Shown here: piece by piece, positions 1 to 9,478 of the stretch
Layout of the letters: each line of letters starts with the position of its first letter
How positions within the stretch are numbered: the first letter of the stretch is position 1
Assembly (NCBI GenBank): GCA_947474645.1
Contig: CANJJD010000001.1
Coordinates: 124,001 to 188,000 of the forward strand
Reading direction: 5' to 3'
DNA: 64,000 bases
Source: Alphaproteobacteria bacterium
GTDB taxonomy: Bacteria; Pseudomonadota; Alphaproteobacteria; Micropepsales; Micropepsaceae
Translations under genes and position numbers: made by a program
Notes under the pieces: generated by a model
What the model was told of the DNA's origin: nothing
Seen by the model: the letters and a program-made list of their open reading frames with translations, nothing else
Database searches by the model: none

Positions 1-160
1 GATAAAACAGCACCTGTTCGACCTTGCCGGGCAGCAACAGGTATTTGACCAGATAGCCGACCAGCAGCGCGCGCATGCCGTAATAGGACAGCCGCTCCCA
101 CATCTCGGTGCCGAACAGGGTGGCAAGGCCGGGCGGGTGGCCGGACAACCAGCGCTTCAT
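1..160 (-). CDS. POT/PTR-family peptide transporter, N-terminal part (runs off the window)
   Basis: The first 53 residues of a proton-coupled oligopeptide transporter are present; the rest lies before base 1. The sequence contains the family hallmark at the first membrane helix, [18 protein letters not shown], close to the classic FxxExxERFxYYGMRxxL signature of the POT/PTR2 family. Its ATG (160-158) overlaps the TGA of the OPT transporter gene in an ATGA junction (160-157), so the two peptide transporters are probably translated together. Expected location is the inner membrane, importing di- and tripeptides with protons. Family assignment is firm; substrate is inferred. Confidence 0.85.
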   Translation of the reverse strand, partial: MKRWLSGHPPGLATLFGTEMWERLSYYGMRALLVGYLVKYLLLPGKVEQVLFY

Positions 161-2079
161 GCGCGCCGCCGCAGCAGCCAGCCATAAAGCAGGGCGGTCA
201 GCCCGATAAAGCCCATCGCTCCCAAGGGCAGTGCGAAGGCAAAGTCGGCCGCGACAACCGCCAGCGGTCCATCACGGTTCGCCGCCACGATGATGCCGGC
301 ATTGATGACGCCGAACAGGCTTTCGCCCACGATCATGCCCGATGCGATCAGCACGCCCAGCCGCTCGGCGCGGGACGTACGGACGGCACGGTTGTAAAGC
401 CAGCCGATGACGGCGCCCACCACGACCGGCAAGGTCGCCGACATGGGCAGATAGATTCCCAAGCCCACCGCCAGCGGCGGCACGCGCAGCCATTTCTTCC
501 AGCGGCACAGTTCATCCAGCGCCACGATGGCCGCCCCGATCACCGCGCCGCTGCCGATCAGCGCCCAGTTGAGGCTGTGGCCGATCACGCTTTGCGCCAG
601 GGTGCTGATCAGGTTGGCCTGGGGCGCCGCCAGCGGCTTGGCCGTCACGGTGCCGAGGTTGGCGGCGCCGGCAAAGCCGTACGCCTGGGCCAAGAGATTG
701 AGCACATAGGGAATGACCAGCGCGGACGCGGCGACACCGACCAGCAGCGCCACCTGTTGGCGCCAGGGCGCGGCGCCCACCAGTTGGCCGGTCTTGAGGT
801 CCTGCAGATTGTCGTTGGAGCTGCAGGCGGCGGCGAACAGGATCGAGGTGATGAACAGGGCGGTCGCCACCAGCGCCTTGGCCGCGCCGCCGCCGAAGAA
901 CACCAGCAGGAAAATCGAACAGCCCACCACCGCCAGGATGCCGACGCCGGAGATGGGACTGTTGGAGGATCCAATCAGCCCGGCCATGTAGCCGCAGATA
1001 GTGGCGATGAAGAATCCGAATATCAGCATGATGGGAATGGACAGCGCGGCAATGCCGGCAGCGCTGCCGCCAAGGCCGGCATCGCTGGCGAACTGCCACA
1101 CCAGCAGGGCCGCGACCAGCAGCGCGGCCACCAGCAGCCCCACGATCCATGGCTTGGAAATATCGCGGTCGGTATGATCGTCAATCGCGGCGGCGACGCT
1201 GCGCGCCGCGACCTTGCTGAGGCCCGCCAGGATTGGACCGATGGTGCGTCCCAAGGACCATAGCGCGGCCACCGCCATGGCGCCGGCGCCGATGAAGCGC
1301 ACTTGCGTGCGCCAGACGCCAGTGACGAACTCCGCAAGCTCGCCGGACTGCGGCGTGACGGCGGCGAGGATCGGTACCGCGCCGGCCCAGGCGATGGCGA
1401 TGCCCAGCGCCATGGCCACGCCCACCGAAATGCCGACAAGATGGCCGGCGCCCATCAGCGCCAGGGAAAAGGAAAAGCTGTAACCGGTGGCGCCGGCGCC
1501 CAGGCGGAAGAAGCCTTCCGCCGCTTCGCTCACCAGCCTCATGGCGGCGGTGATGGCCAGACCGGCCGAAGCCAGCGCGCCGTAAACCACCGCCATCAGG
1601 CCTTCACGCGCCTCGGGCGTAGAGGCTTCCCGCGCTTCTGATCCGACGCGCAGCACCTCGGCCCCGGCCACGCCTTCCGGATAGGGCAGGTCGGAATGGG
1701 TCACCAGCGCGTGGCGCAAGGGGATGGTGAAGACCACGCCCAGCACGCCGCCCGACAGGGTGATCAGGAAACAGGCCCAGAAGGGAAAGTCGATCCACCA
1801 GCCCACGATCACCAGGCCGGGCAGCACGAAGATGATCGAGGCCATGGCGCCGGCCGACGAACACACCGTCTGCACGATGTTGTTTTCCCGGATGTTGGAA
1901 CCGGCAAACAGGCCCAGAAAGGCCATCGAAATCACGGCGGCGGGAAGGGATGTGCCGAAGGTGAGGCCCACCTTTAACCCCAGATAGATATTGGCGGCGC
2001 AGAAAATCAGGGTCAGGGCCGCGCCCAGCACCAGGCCGCGCAGTGTCAGTTCCTTGCCGGGCGAGGTGTCGAGATTCAT
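157..2079 (-). CDS. OPT family oligopeptide transporter
   Basis: A 640-residue, highly hydrophobic protein with many predicted membrane helices. The N-terminus (about residues 12-55) has the OPT-type [12 protein letters not shown]...[20 protein letters not shown] pattern, and near residue 410-425 there is [17 protein letters not shown], typical of bacterial OPT proteins. The family imports peptides or peptide-like metal chelates by proton symport. The gene lies 21 bp after the GNAT gene and overlaps the POT transporter start by four bases, giving two unrelated peptide importers in one transcription unit. The start at 2079 follows an AAGG at a plausible distance. Substrate cannot be read from sequence. 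Confidence 0.9.
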   Translation of the reverse strand: MNLDTSPGKELTLRGLVLGAALTLIFCAANIYLGLKVGLTFGTSLPAAVISMAFLGLFAGSNIRENNIVQTVCSSAGAMASIIFVLPGLVIVGWWIDFPFWACFLITLSGGVLGVVFTIPLRHALVTHSDLPYPEGVAGAEVLRVGSEAREASTPEAREGLMAVVYGALASAGLAITAAMRLVSEAAEGFFRLGAGATGYSFSFSLALMGAGHLVGISVGVAMALGIAIAWAGAVPILAAVTPQSGELAEFVTGVWRTQVRFIGAGAMAVAALWSLGRTIGPILAGLSKVAARSVAAAIDDHTDRDISKPWIVGLLVAALLVAALLVWQFASDAGLGGSAAGIAALSIPIMLIFGFFIATICGYMAGLIGSSNSPISGVGILAVVGCSIFLLVFFGGGAAKALVATALFITSILFAAACSSNDNLQDLKTGQLVGAAPWRQQVALLVGVAASALVIPYVLNLLAQAYGFAGAANLGTVTAKPLAAPQANLISTLAQSVIGHSLNWALIGSGAVIGAAIVALDELCRWKKWLRVPPLAVGLGIYLPMSATLPVVVGAVIGWLYNRAVRTSRAERLGVLIASGMIVGESLFGVINAGIIVAANRDGPLAVVAADFAFALPLGAMGFIGLTALLYGWLLRRRA

Positions 2080-2100
2080 CGCATGACCTTGCCCGCAAAA

Positions 2101-2631
2101 TCAGGGCAACTCAACAAACCGTTCTTCCCGGTTATAGGCGGTAAAACCCAGCCGCTGGTACAGCGGCAGGGCGCGGGGATGATCCAGGGTGCAGGTGTTG
2201 ATGGTCAGGCGCTGGATGGCCATGGCCCAGGCGTTGATGCAGGTATGGTAGAGAAAGAAATAGCCCAGCCGCTTGCCGATCAATTCGGGCATCAAGCCGA
2301 AATAGGAAATATTGGCAGTGCCGCTGTTGCGCAGGTCCAATTCCGCCATTCCCGCGGGGCTGCCTTCGACATAGAGGACAAAGAGCTGGTTCAGGGGATC
2401 GTGGATGACTTTTTCCAGCGCCTCGGGCGCCAGCTTCTTGCGGTCCACCCAGTAATAGCCTTCGCCGATCGTGTCATAGAGATAGCGATAAAAGTGCGTC
2501 GGCGGCTTTTCGCATTTCAGCAGGGCGACCTTGCCGCGCGGCTGGGGCGGCGGCAGGGCCGACGGCCTGGCGGTCATTTCCAGGAACGTCACCGTCATGG
2601 GGATGCGGCGCTTGGCGGATCGCGTGGCCAT
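2101..2631 (-). CDS. GNAT-family N-acetyltransferase
   Basis: A 176-residue acyltransferase of the GCN5 fold. The acetyl-CoA binding region is around FGLMPELIGKRLGYFFL, with the usual C-terminal strand-helix NTCTLDHPRALPLYQRLGF, in which a Tyr and the GF end typical of the fold are visible. The start at 2631 was chosen because its ATG interlocks with the TGA of sseA as TGATG (2633-2629); a second ATG lies 12 codons in. The gene sits between sulfur metabolism (sseA, cysK) and peptide importers, but the acceptor substrate is unknown. Confidence 0.8.
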   Translation of the reverse strand: MATRSAKRRIPMTVTFLEMTARPSALPPPQPRGKVALLKCEKPPTHFYRYLYDTIGEGYYWVDRKKLAPEALEKVIHDPLNQLFVLYVEGSPAGMAELDLRNSGTANISYFGLMPELIGKRLGYFFLYHTCINAWAMAIQRLTINTCTLDHPRALPLYQRLGFTAYNREERFVELP

Positions 2632-3476
2632 CAGCCCCCAACTTCTGCTGATGAGACCACAACTGCTTCCGGCCGTCCGCCCCATTCGGTCCAGGAGCCG
2701 TCATACAGCGCCACATCGCGCGCGCCGATCTCGTCCAGCGCCAGCATCAGGATGGCGGCCGTCAGCCCGGAGCCACAGGTGGTGACGATGGGCCTGGCGG
2801 GATCCACTCCGGCTTTTTCAAACGCGGCGCGCAATTCCGCCTTGGGCTTCAAGGTGCCGTCGGCGGTTATCAGGGAGCGGAAATGTACATTGGCTGCACC
2901 CGGCATGTGGCCGGAGCGGACACCGGCGCGCGGCTCTTTTTCTTCGCCGGTGAAGCGCGAGGCGCTGCGCGCATCCACCATCTGGGCGCTTCTGTCTTTG
3001 ACGATGCCCATCACATCGTCGAAGTCGCGTTTCAGGCCAGGCTGAAAACTGGCGGTGAAAGTTTTTGCGTTCGGCTTGGCCGGTCCGGTTTCTACTGCCC
3101 GTCCTTCGCGTCTCCACTTGGGAAAGCCGCCATCCAGCACCTTGACGTCTTTGTGGCCCATGGCCTTGAGCGTCCACCACACCCGCGGCGCCGAAAAGAT
3201 GCCGCTGCCGTCATAGACCACCACCGTGTCGCCGTTGCCGATCCCCAGCTTGCCGGTGGCGGCAGAGAAATCACCCGCGGACGGCAACATGTGGGGCAGG
3301 TCGGTCGAATGATCGGCAATGCCGTCAATGTCGAAGAACACCGCGCCGGGAATGTGGCCAGCTTCGAACTCTTTGGCCGGGTCGCGTTTCTCGGCGGGCA
3401 TGTACCAGGAGGCATCCACCAGCCGCACATCGCCCATATGCGCGGCCAGCCATTCGGTGGACACCAGGTTGGTCAT
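2631..3476 (-). CDS. sseA: 3-mercaptopyruvate sulfurtransferase
   Basis: A 281-residue two-domain rhodanese. The N-terminal domain carries the structural motif DASWYMPAEKRDP and ends around residue 125; the C-terminal catalytic domain ends in the active-site loop CGSGLTA with Cys234. That loop (CGSGxTA) is characteristic of mercaptopyruvate sulfurtransferases rather than thiosulfate rhodaneses. It transfers sulfur from 3-mercaptopyruvate to thiol acceptors. The ATG at 3476 overlaps the cysK TGA (ATGA), and the stop interlocks with the GNAT start, so it sits in a tight cysteine/sulfur unit with cysK. Confidence 0.93.
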   Translation of the reverse strand: MTNLVSTEWLAAHMGDVRLVDASWYMPAEKRDPAKEFEAGHIPGAVFFDIDGIADHSTDLPHMLPSAGDFSAATGKLGIGNGDTVVVYDGSGIFSAPRVWWTLKAMGHKDVKVLDGGFPKWRREGRAVETGPAKPNAKTFTASFQPGLKRDFDDVMGIVKDRSAQMVDARSASRFTGEEKEPRAGVRSGHMPGAANVHFRSLITADGTLKPKAELRAAFEKAGVDPARPIVTTCGSGLTAAILMLALDEIGARDVALYDGSWTEWGGRPEAVVVSSAEVGG

Positions 3477-4528
3477 TGCCCACTTCCCTGAATAAAGGGA
3501 ACCGCCAGGGCGGCGCCTCGTTCCACCAGCCAGGGCGGGACGGGCAGGCCCTTTTCGCGCAGGAAGGCCGGGTTGAACAGCTTGGACTGGTATCGGTTGC
3601 CGTAATCGCACAGCACGGTGACGATGGTGTGCCCGGGGCCCAGGTCCTTGGCCATGCGCATGGCGGCGGCGACATTGATGCCGGTGGAGCCGCCCATGCA
3701 CAGGCCTTCGTGCGCGAGCAGGTCGAACACGACCGGCAGGGCTTCCTCGTCGGGGATCTGGTAAGCGTCGTCAATCGGCGCGCCTTCCAGGTTGGCGGTG
3801 ACGCGGCCCTGGCCGATGCCTTCGGTGATGGAAGTGCCGTGGGCTTCCAACTTGCCGGTCTTGATCCAGCTATAGATGGCCGCCCCCATCGGGTCGGCGG
3901 CGGCGATGCGGACCGTCTTGCTGCGCGCCTTCAGCGCCATGGCCACGCCCGCCAGGGTGCCGCCCGTGCCCACCGCACAAGTGAAGCCGTGAATCTTGCC
4001 GCCAGTCTGTTCCCAGATTTCAGGTCCGGTGCCTTCGATATGAGCCTGGCGGTTGGCGACATTGTCGAACTGGTTGGCCCAGATGGCGCCGTTGGTTTCG
4101 GTCTTCGCCAACTGCTCGGCCAGCCGTCCCGATTGCTTCACGTAATTGTTGGGGTCCTTGTAGGGCACAGCGGGCACTTCGATCAGTTCGGCGCCCAACA
4201 GGCGCAGCGCATCCTTCTTTTCCTGGCTCTGGGTGTCGGGGATCACGATCACGGTCTTGAAGCCCAGCGCGTTGGCGACGGTGGCCAGCCCGATGCCGGT
4301 ATTGCCGGCGGTGCCTTCCACGATGGTGCCGCCGGGGCGCAAGTCGCCGCGCCGCATCGCGTCCTGGATGATGAACAGGCCGGCGCGGTCTTTTACCGAC
4401 TGGCCGGGATTGAGAAATTCCGCCTTGCCCAAGATTTCGCAGCCCGTGGCCTCGGAAGCCTGGCGCAGGCGGATCAGCGGGGTGTTGCCGATGGCGGCGA
4501 TGACGTCTTTTTTGATCTGTTCGGGCAT
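3473..4528 (-). CDS. cysK: cysteine synthase A (O-acetylserine sulfhydrylase)
   Basis: A 351-residue PLP enzyme of the cysteine synthase / cystathionine beta-synthase family. The PLP lysine is Lys46 in NPGQSVKDRAG; the substrate loop EGTAGNTGIG follows near residue 71-80, and the phosphate-binding glycine loop CAVGTGGTLAG is present. It is about 30-40 residues longer than enteric CysK, with an extended C-terminus, a length I associate with alphaproteobacterial members. It makes cysteine from O-acetylserine and sulfide. Directly upstream of sseA with a four-base overlap, 23 bp after phr. Confidence 0.92.
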   Translation of the reverse strand: MPEQIKKDVIAAIGNTPLIRLRQASEATGCEILGKAEFLNPGQSVKDRAGLFIIQDAMRRGDLRPGGTIVEGTAGNTGIGLATVANALGFKTVIVIPDTQSQEKKDALRLLGAELIEVPAVPYKDPNNYVKQSGRLAEQLAKTETNGAIWANQFDNVANRQAHIEGTGPEIWEQTGGKIHGFTCAVGTGGTLAGVAMALKARSKTVRIAAADPMGAAIYSWIKTGKLEAHGTSITEGIGQGRVTANLEGAPIDDAYQIPDEEALPVVFDLLAHEGLCMGGSTGINVAAAMRMAKDLGPGHTIVTVLCDYGNRYQSKLFNPAFLREKGLPVPPWLVERGAALAVPFIQGSGQ

Positions 4529-4551
4529 GGCCGGAACCTAGACGCCGGGCC

Positions 4552-5910
4552 TCAAGCCTTCAAGGCGCGAAAGGCTTTCAAGGCGCGATCCCGCCCCTTT
4601 GCCAAATCCACAATGGGCTGCGGGTAATTGGCGGGCGGCTGGGGCGCCTCCCAGGGATTGTGAATATATTGGTCCGGCACGATGTTCAGCTCCGGCACAA
4701 AGCGGCGGACATAGACGCCCCTGGGATCGAACTTCTTGCCTTGCAGCACGGGATTGAAAATGCGGAAGAAAGGCGCGGCGTCGGCGCCGCAGCCCGCCAC
4801 CCATTGCCAGTTGGCGCTGTTGCTGGCCAGGTCCGCATCCACCAGCGTGTCCCAGAACCAGCGCTCGCCTTCGCGCCAATGAATGCCAAGATGCTTGATC
4901 AGCAGGCTGGCCACGATCATCCGCACCCGGTTGTGCATCCAGCCCGTCTGCCACAACTGGTGCATGCCGGCATCGACGATGGGAATGCCGGTCTGTCCTT
5001 GCGTCCAGGCGCCAAAATCTTTTTCGCTTTTGCGCCATTTGAACTTCACAAAGCGTTGGTCCAGCGGCTTGTCGGGAAGTTCGGGATTGTGGAACAGAAG
5101 CTGGGCGCAGAATTCCCGCCAGCCCAGCTCTTTCAGGAATGTCTCGCTGCCATGGCCGGCATGCCGCGCCTTGATCGCGTGCCAGACCTGGCGCGGCGAG
5201 ATTTCGCCCCAGTGCAAATGCGGCGACAGGCGCGAGGTGCCGTCGCGGTCCGGCAGGTCGCGGGCGGTGCCGTATTCGCCCACATCGTCCAGGAAATCAT
5301 ACAGCGCGTCCTGCGCCGCTTTCTCGCCGGGCGTCCAGTCAACAAAGCCCTTCGCCCAATTGGGACGGGTGGGCAGCAGCTTCCAGCTCTTCAGCGCATC
5401 GCTTTTGACGGAGTGATGATGAAGCTTGCCTGGAGCAGGGTGCGGCTTGTCCACCTCCAGCATACGCATCGCTTTCCAGAAGGGCGTGAAGACGCGGAAC
5501 GGCTTGCCGCCCGTCTTGGTGGTCAGCGCCCATGGCTCATGCAGCAGCGCGCCATTGAAGCTTTGCACAGCCAGTTCAGCCTTGAGCGCCTTGTCACGTT
5601 CCACGGCAAAGGGTTCGTAGCAGCGATTCCAGAACACCGCCTCCGCGCCGGTTTCCTTCACCAGCGATTTTACGATCTTCGCGCCGTCGCCCCGGCGTAG
5701 CACCAGATTGCCATCCAGCGACTTGTCCAGGCTGCAGAGCGAATGGTGCAGCCACCAGCGCGAGGCGCCGCCCCATTTCCAATCTCCCGGTGTCTGGTCA
5801 TCCAGCACGAACAGGCAGATCAGCGGCGCGCCCGTCGCTGCCGCCGCGCGCAACGCCGGATTGTCGGCCAGCCGCAGATCCTGGCGAAACCAGACAATAA
5901 CGGGCTTCAT
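4552..5910 (-). CDS. phr: deoxyribodipyrimidine photolyase (class I CPD photolyase)
   Basis: A 452-residue flavoprotein that repairs cyclobutane pyrimidine dimers with blue light. The N-terminal alpha/beta antenna domain starts with VIVWFRQDLRLADNPAL. The C-terminal FAD domain shows TSRLSPHLHWGEISPRQVW, the WREFCAQLL helix, and the conserved block with GIPIVDAGMHQLWQTGWMHN followed by RVRMIVASLL and DADLASNSANWQWVAGCG. The start MKPVIVWF at 5910 overlaps the tag stop as ATGA; further in-frame codons upstream are not needed. Its partner gene tag is also a DNA repair enzyme. Confidence 0.94.
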   Translation of the reverse strand: MKPVIVWFRQDLRLADNPALRAAAATGAPLICLFVLDDQTPGDWKWGGASRWWLHHSLCSLDKSLDGNLVLRRGDGAKIVKSLVKETGAEAVFWNRCYEPFAVERDKALKAELAVQSFNGALLHEPWALTTKTGGKPFRVFTPFWKAMRMLEVDKPHPAPGKLHHHSVKSDALKSWKLLPTRPNWAKGFVDWTPGEKAAQDALYDFLDDVGEYGTARDLPDRDGTSRLSPHLHWGEISPRQVWHAIKARHAGHGSETFLKELGWREFCAQLLFHNPELPDKPLDQRFVKFKWRKSEKDFGAWTQGQTGIPIVDAGMHQLWQTGWMHNRVRMIVASLLIKHLGIHWREGERWFWDTLVDADLASNSANWQWVAGCGADAAPFFRIFNPVLQGKKFDPRGVYVRRFVPELNIVPDQYIHNPWEAPQPPANYPQPIVDLAKGRDRALKAFRALKA

Positions 5911-6494
5911 TTCCGCGCCAGCTTCGCACACTCTTCATGGCGGAAGCAGGTCGTGAGATGGTCGTTGACCATGCCGACCGCTTGGGCGAAGGCGTAAACG
6001 ATCACCGGCCCGCAGAATTTAAAGCCGCGCTGTTTCAGCTCTTTCGCCAGCCCTTCGCTCATCTCGGTCTGGGTGGGAACCTTGTCGCGGGCTTTGAAGT
6101 GATTGACCTGCGGCTTACCGCCGACATGTTTCCAGATCATCTCGCGAAAGCCGCCCGGTTCTTTTTCCTCAATCTCCAGCCACAATTTGGCGCCCTTGAT
6201 GGCGGCCTCGATCTTGGCGCGGCTGCGGATGATGCCTTCGTCCTTCAGCAGCCGGTCCACATCGCGCGACCCATAGCGGGCGATCTTCTCGGGCGAAAAA
6301 CCATGAAAGGCTTTGCGGAAATTCTCCCGCTTGCGCAGGATGGTGATCCAGGAAAGCCCAGCCTGGAATCCGTCCAGCACCAGTTTTTCATACAAGGCGC
6401 GTGGGTCATATTCGGGCACGCCCCAATCCGTGTCGTGATACGACACATAGAGCGGGTCTTCGCCCGGCCACCAGCAGCGCGTCTTCTCAGCCAT
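5907..6494 (-). CDS. tag: DNA-3-methyladenine glycosylase I
   Basis: A 195-residue helix-hairpin-helix glycosylase that removes 3-methyladenine from DNA. The zinc ligands known from E. coli Tag are all present: Cys7, His20, His179 and Cys183. The active-site region reads DGFQAGLSWITILRKRENF, where the usual Glu of LEGxQAGLSW is Asp41. The ATG is immediately after the ygfZ stop (no gap) and the stop overlaps the phr start, so ygfZ, tag and phr are likely cotranscribed. Length matches the family (about 190). Confidence 0.94.
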   Translation of the reverse strand: MAEKTRCWWPGEDPLYVSYHDTDWGVPEYDPRALYEKLVLDGFQAGLSWITILRKRENFRKAFHGFSPEKIARYGSRDVDRLLKDEGIIRSRAKIEAAIKGAKLWLEIEEKEPGGFREMIWKHVGGKPQVNHFKARDKVPTQTEMSEGLAKELKQRGFKFCGPVIVYAFAQAVGMVNDHLTTCFRHEECAKLARK

Positions 6495-7325
6495 TCAGGC
6501 AGTGAGCCATGCCGGCTTGTTCAAGGCAACTGGAATTTCGCCCAACTTGACGTCGCCCTGGGTCTCTTCCAGGCGGTCCAGCCGGATCAGGGCAAAACCG
6601 CGGCCGCCATGCACGGACACCAGCTCGCCGATCTCCACGCCGCCGCGCGTCAACGCGCCCGCAGCGGGCAGGGAGGCATTCGAGGTCACCGTCAGGATGC
6701 GCTTGCGCGAGGTGGCGCGATGCTTCATCCGCGAGGTCAGTTCCTGGCCGACATAGCAGCCCTTGGTGAAGGACACGCCGTTCAACTCGTCCAGCCCCGC
6801 ATCCAGGGCGAAGATTTTCTCAAAGCCGAAATCGCCGGCTTCCGGCACGCCCAGCGCCAGCCTGCGTTCGTGATAGGCGCAGGGCCCCGGAAGATTGGCC
6901 GGCATCTCGGCATGGGCGCCGATGCTGCGCCGGCCCAGCGCGGCAAGCCGCGGATCGGTGAAGGTGACGGCACGATCGGCATAAGGCGTGGGGCGATTTT
7001 CGGGATGACCGGCCAGGTTGACGTAAACACCCAGTTGCGGACGCAGCTCCACCTCCACCTTGGCGCGCAGCTTGTACATCTTCAATTTCTTGAGCAGGGC
7101 TTCGGCGCCCGTCTTGGCCACGTCCAGCAGCAGCGCGCCATCGCCTTCTGTCACCAGGAAGTCGAACAGGATCTTGCCCTGGGGCGACAGCAGGGCGGTG
7201 TACAATCCGCTGCCCGGCGCCAGCCCGCCGACCACGTCGTTGGTGACCAGCCCTTGCAAAAATTCGCGGCCTTCCGGCCCTGAAATGGCCAGAACGGCGC
7301 GGTCATCCAGAAATGCGGGGTCCAT
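6495..7325 (-). CDS. ygfZ: YgfZ/GcvT-domain folate-binding protein (Fe-S cluster assembly or repair factor)
   Basis: A 276-residue protein of the YgfZ/IBA57 family, which uses tetrahydrofolate to help assemble or maintain 4Fe-4S proteins. The diagnostic motif KGCYVGQE lies at residues 188-195 with the functional Cys190. The start at ATG 7325 was preferred over a TTG nine bases upstream; a purine-rich AGGGGG abuts it, an unusually short spacing, so the TTG cannot be excluded. It is the first gene of the eight-gene minus-strand run and is divergent from the dihydroorotase gene 65 bp away. Confidence 0.9.
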   Translation of the reverse strand: MDPAFLDDRAVLAISGPEGREFLQGLVTNDVVGGLAPGSGLYTALLSPQGKILFDFLVTEGDGALLLDVAKTGAEALLKKLKMYKLRAKVEVELRPQLGVYVNLAGHPENRPTPYADRAVTFTDPRLAALGRRSIGAHAEMPANLPGPCAYHERRLALGVPEAGDFGFEKIFALDAGLDELNGVSFTKGCYVGQELTSRMKHRATSRKRILTVTSNASLPAAGALTRGGVEIGELVSVHGGRGFALIRLDRLEETQGDVKLGEIPVALNKPAWLTA

Positions 7326-7389
7326 CCCCCTCAATTAGGCCCCAGCGCTGCGGTTGCCAAGGGCGGAAGGCTGGGCTAACTGCCTTGCC

Positions 7390-8727
7390 ATGAAGGAAAG
7401 TTTCGACCTGCTGGTCCGGGGCGGCACCGTGGCAACCCCCAATGGCATTGCCATCGGCGATGTCGGGGTTATTGGCGGAAAGATCGCCGCCATAGGTTCC
7501 CTTGGGAGCGCCAAGGCCGCCGAAGTGTTCGAGGCCAATGGCCTGCATGTCCTGCCGGGGGTGATGGACACCCAGGTGCATTTCCGCGAGCCGGGCAATG
7601 ATCACAAGGAAGACCTGGCCAGCGGCAGCCTGGCCGCCATCCTGGGCGGCGTCACCTCCGTGTTCGAAATGCCGAACACCAATCCGCCCACCACCACCCG
7701 CGCCGCCATCGAGGACAAGCTGGCCCGCGCCAGTGGCCGCATGCATTGCGACCATGCTTTTTACGTGGGCGCCACGCCGCAGAATATCGGCGCCCTGGCC
7801 GAACTGGAAAAGATGCCCGGCGTCTGCGGCATCAAGGCGTTCCTGGGTTCTTCCACCGGCACGCTGCTGCTCAACAAGGAAGAAGACATTCTCGCCGCCC
7901 TGAAAGCCGGCAAGCGCCGCGTGGCGGTCCACTCCGAAGATGAAGACCGCATGGTCGCGCGCAAGCATCTGGCCGAGCGCGGCAAGCCTGAGACGCATCC
8001 TGTGTGGCGCGACGCCGAAGCCGCGCGCATGTCCACCGAGCGCGTGTTGCGCCTGGCCAGGCAAGCCGGCCGCCGCCTGCATGTGCTGCATGTCACCACG
8101 GCCGATGAGATTCCGCTGCTGGCCGCGACCAAGGATTTCTCCACCGCCGAGACCACGCCCCAGCATCTGACCTTGTCGGCGCCCGAATGCTACGAGCGCC
8201 TGGGCACCTATGCCCAGATGAACCCGCCCATCCGCGATGAAAGCCACCGCCTGGCGCTGTGGGAAGCGGTGCGTAACGGGGTGATCGACGTGATCGGCTC
8301 CGACCACGCCCCGCACACCCGCGAGGAAAAGGACAAGACCTATCCCGACACGCCGTCGGGCATGCCGGGGGTGCAGACCCTGGCCACCATCCTTCTGGAC
8401 CATGTCGCCAAGGGCAATCTGACCCTGGAGCGGTTCATTGACCTGACGGCCTACAGCCCGCAGCGCATCTTCGGCATCGCCGGCAAGGGCCGCATCGCCC
8501 TGGGCTATGACGCCGACTTCACCATCGTGGACATGGGGCTGACCCGCACCATCGAGAACAAGTGGATCGCCTCCACCTGCGGCTGGACCCCGTTCGACGG
8601 CATGAAGACCAAGGGCTGGCCGGTCGCCACCATCCTGCGCGGCCGCGCGGTGATGCGCGACTTCGCCGCCACCGGGGCGGCGGCAGGTGAACCGGTGCGT
8701 TTCGTGGAAACGCTGGAACCGGCATGA
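7390..8727 (+). CDS. dihydroorotase, allantoinase-like alphaproteobacterial type
   Basis: A 445-residue amidohydrolase. The barrel begins at HVLPGVMDTQVHFREPG (residues 53-69), the metal-bridging lysine region is CGIKAFLGSSTG, later histidines are in HSEDE and HVLHVTTADE, and the catalytic Asp is in GSDHAPHTREEK. Dihydroorotases hydrolyse dihydroorotate in pyrimidine synthesis; overall the sequence is closest to the roughly 445-aa subgroup annotated as dihydroorotase in alphaproteobacteria. The usual DxHxH has Gln62 in place of the first His, a feature I recall in that subgroup. The ATG at 7390 fits the family N-terminus. Overlaps the LysE gene by ATGA. Confidence 0.85.
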   Translation: MKESFDLLVRGGTVATPNGIAIGDVGVIGGKIAAIGSLGSAKAAEVFEANGLHVLPGVMDTQVHFREPGNDHKEDLASGSLAAILGGVTSVFEMPNTNPPTTTRAAIEDKLARASGRMHCDHAFYVGATPQNIGALAELEKMPGVCGIKAFLGSSTGTLLLNKEEDILAALKAGKRRVAVHSEDEDRMVARKHLAERGKPETHPVWRDAEAARMSTERVLRLARQAGRRLHVLHVTTADEIPLLAATKDFSTAETTPQHLTLSAPECYERLGTYAQMNPPIRDESHRLALWEAVRNGVIDVIGSDHAPHTREEKDKTYPDTPSGMPGVQTLATILLDHVAKGNLTLERFIDLTAYSPQRIFGIAGKGRIALGYDADFTIVDMGLTRTIENKWIASTCGWTPFDGMKTKGWPVATILRGRAVMRDFAATGAAAGEPVRFVETLEPA

Positions 8728-9383
8728 CCATCCTCTACCTGATCCTGTCGGGTGTGGTGATGGGCCTGGTGGCGGCGGTGCCGATCGGCCCGGTCAACCT
8801 GATCTGCATCCGCCGCAGCTTCGCCTTCGGACCGCTCAACGGTTTCGTCTCCGGACTTGGCGCGGCGCTGGGCGACGGCATTTTCGCCGCCATCATGGGC
8901 TTCGGCCTGACCTGGATCGCCCAGATGATCGAAGGCTATGCCACGATCATCGAGCTGATCGGTGGAGCGCTGATGGTGTGGATGGGTTTTCGCACCTTCG
9001 GCTCGCCGCCGGTGCCGCGCGGGGTGGATGACCGCGCCGACAGCGAAGGCACCAACCTGTTCCGCGCCATCATGTCCACCTTCGCCCTGACCGTAACCAA
9101 TCCGGTCACGCTTCTGTCCTTCGGCGTGATGTTCGCCGGCCTGGGTGGGCTGGCGGGCGGGGCGGGCGACTATGGCGATGCCGGTTTCGTGGTGGCCGGG
9201 GTGGTGGGCGGCTCGGCCGGCTGGTGGCTGGCCCTGACCACGGTGATCGGCCTGTTCCACACCCGGATCGACGAAAAGGCCATGCGGCTCATCAACCGGA
9301 TCTGCGGCGTCCTGGTCATGGTCTGCGGCCTGGTGGTCCTGGTCCACCTGTCTCTGAAATATGCCGGGCTGGCCTTAAGCTAA
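8724..9383 (+). CDS. LysE/RhtB-family amino-acid exporter
   Basis: A 219-residue membrane protein with about six helices. The N-terminus has the family pattern VAAVPIGPVNLICIRRSFAFG, and the second conserved segment FALTVTNPVTLLSFGVMFAGL lies near residue 115-140. LysE/RhtB proteins export amino acids or related small molecules. Its ATG overlaps the stop of the dihydroorotase gene (ATGA, 8724-8727), so coexpression is likely, but a functional link to pyrimidine synthesis is not evident. Substrate unknown. Confidence 0.85.
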   Translation: MTILYLILSGVVMGLVAAVPIGPVNLICIRRSFAFGPLNGFVSGLGAALGDGIFAAIMGFGLTWIAQMIEGYATIIELIGGALMVWMGFRTFGSPPVPRGVDDRADSEGTNLFRAIMSTFALTVTNPVTLLSFGVMFAGLGGLAGGAGDYGDAGFVVAGVVGGSAGWWLALTTVIGLFHTRIDEKAMRLINRICGVLVMVCGLVVLVHLSLKYAGLALS

Positions 9384-9478
9384 ATCAGGCTTATTTTCGC
9401 CGGAAAGCCGGGGTTTAACGCTTTCGGCTTGGGGCCGGGGCGGCCCCCCGCTAGGATGGGCATGCCTTGGAGACTGTT

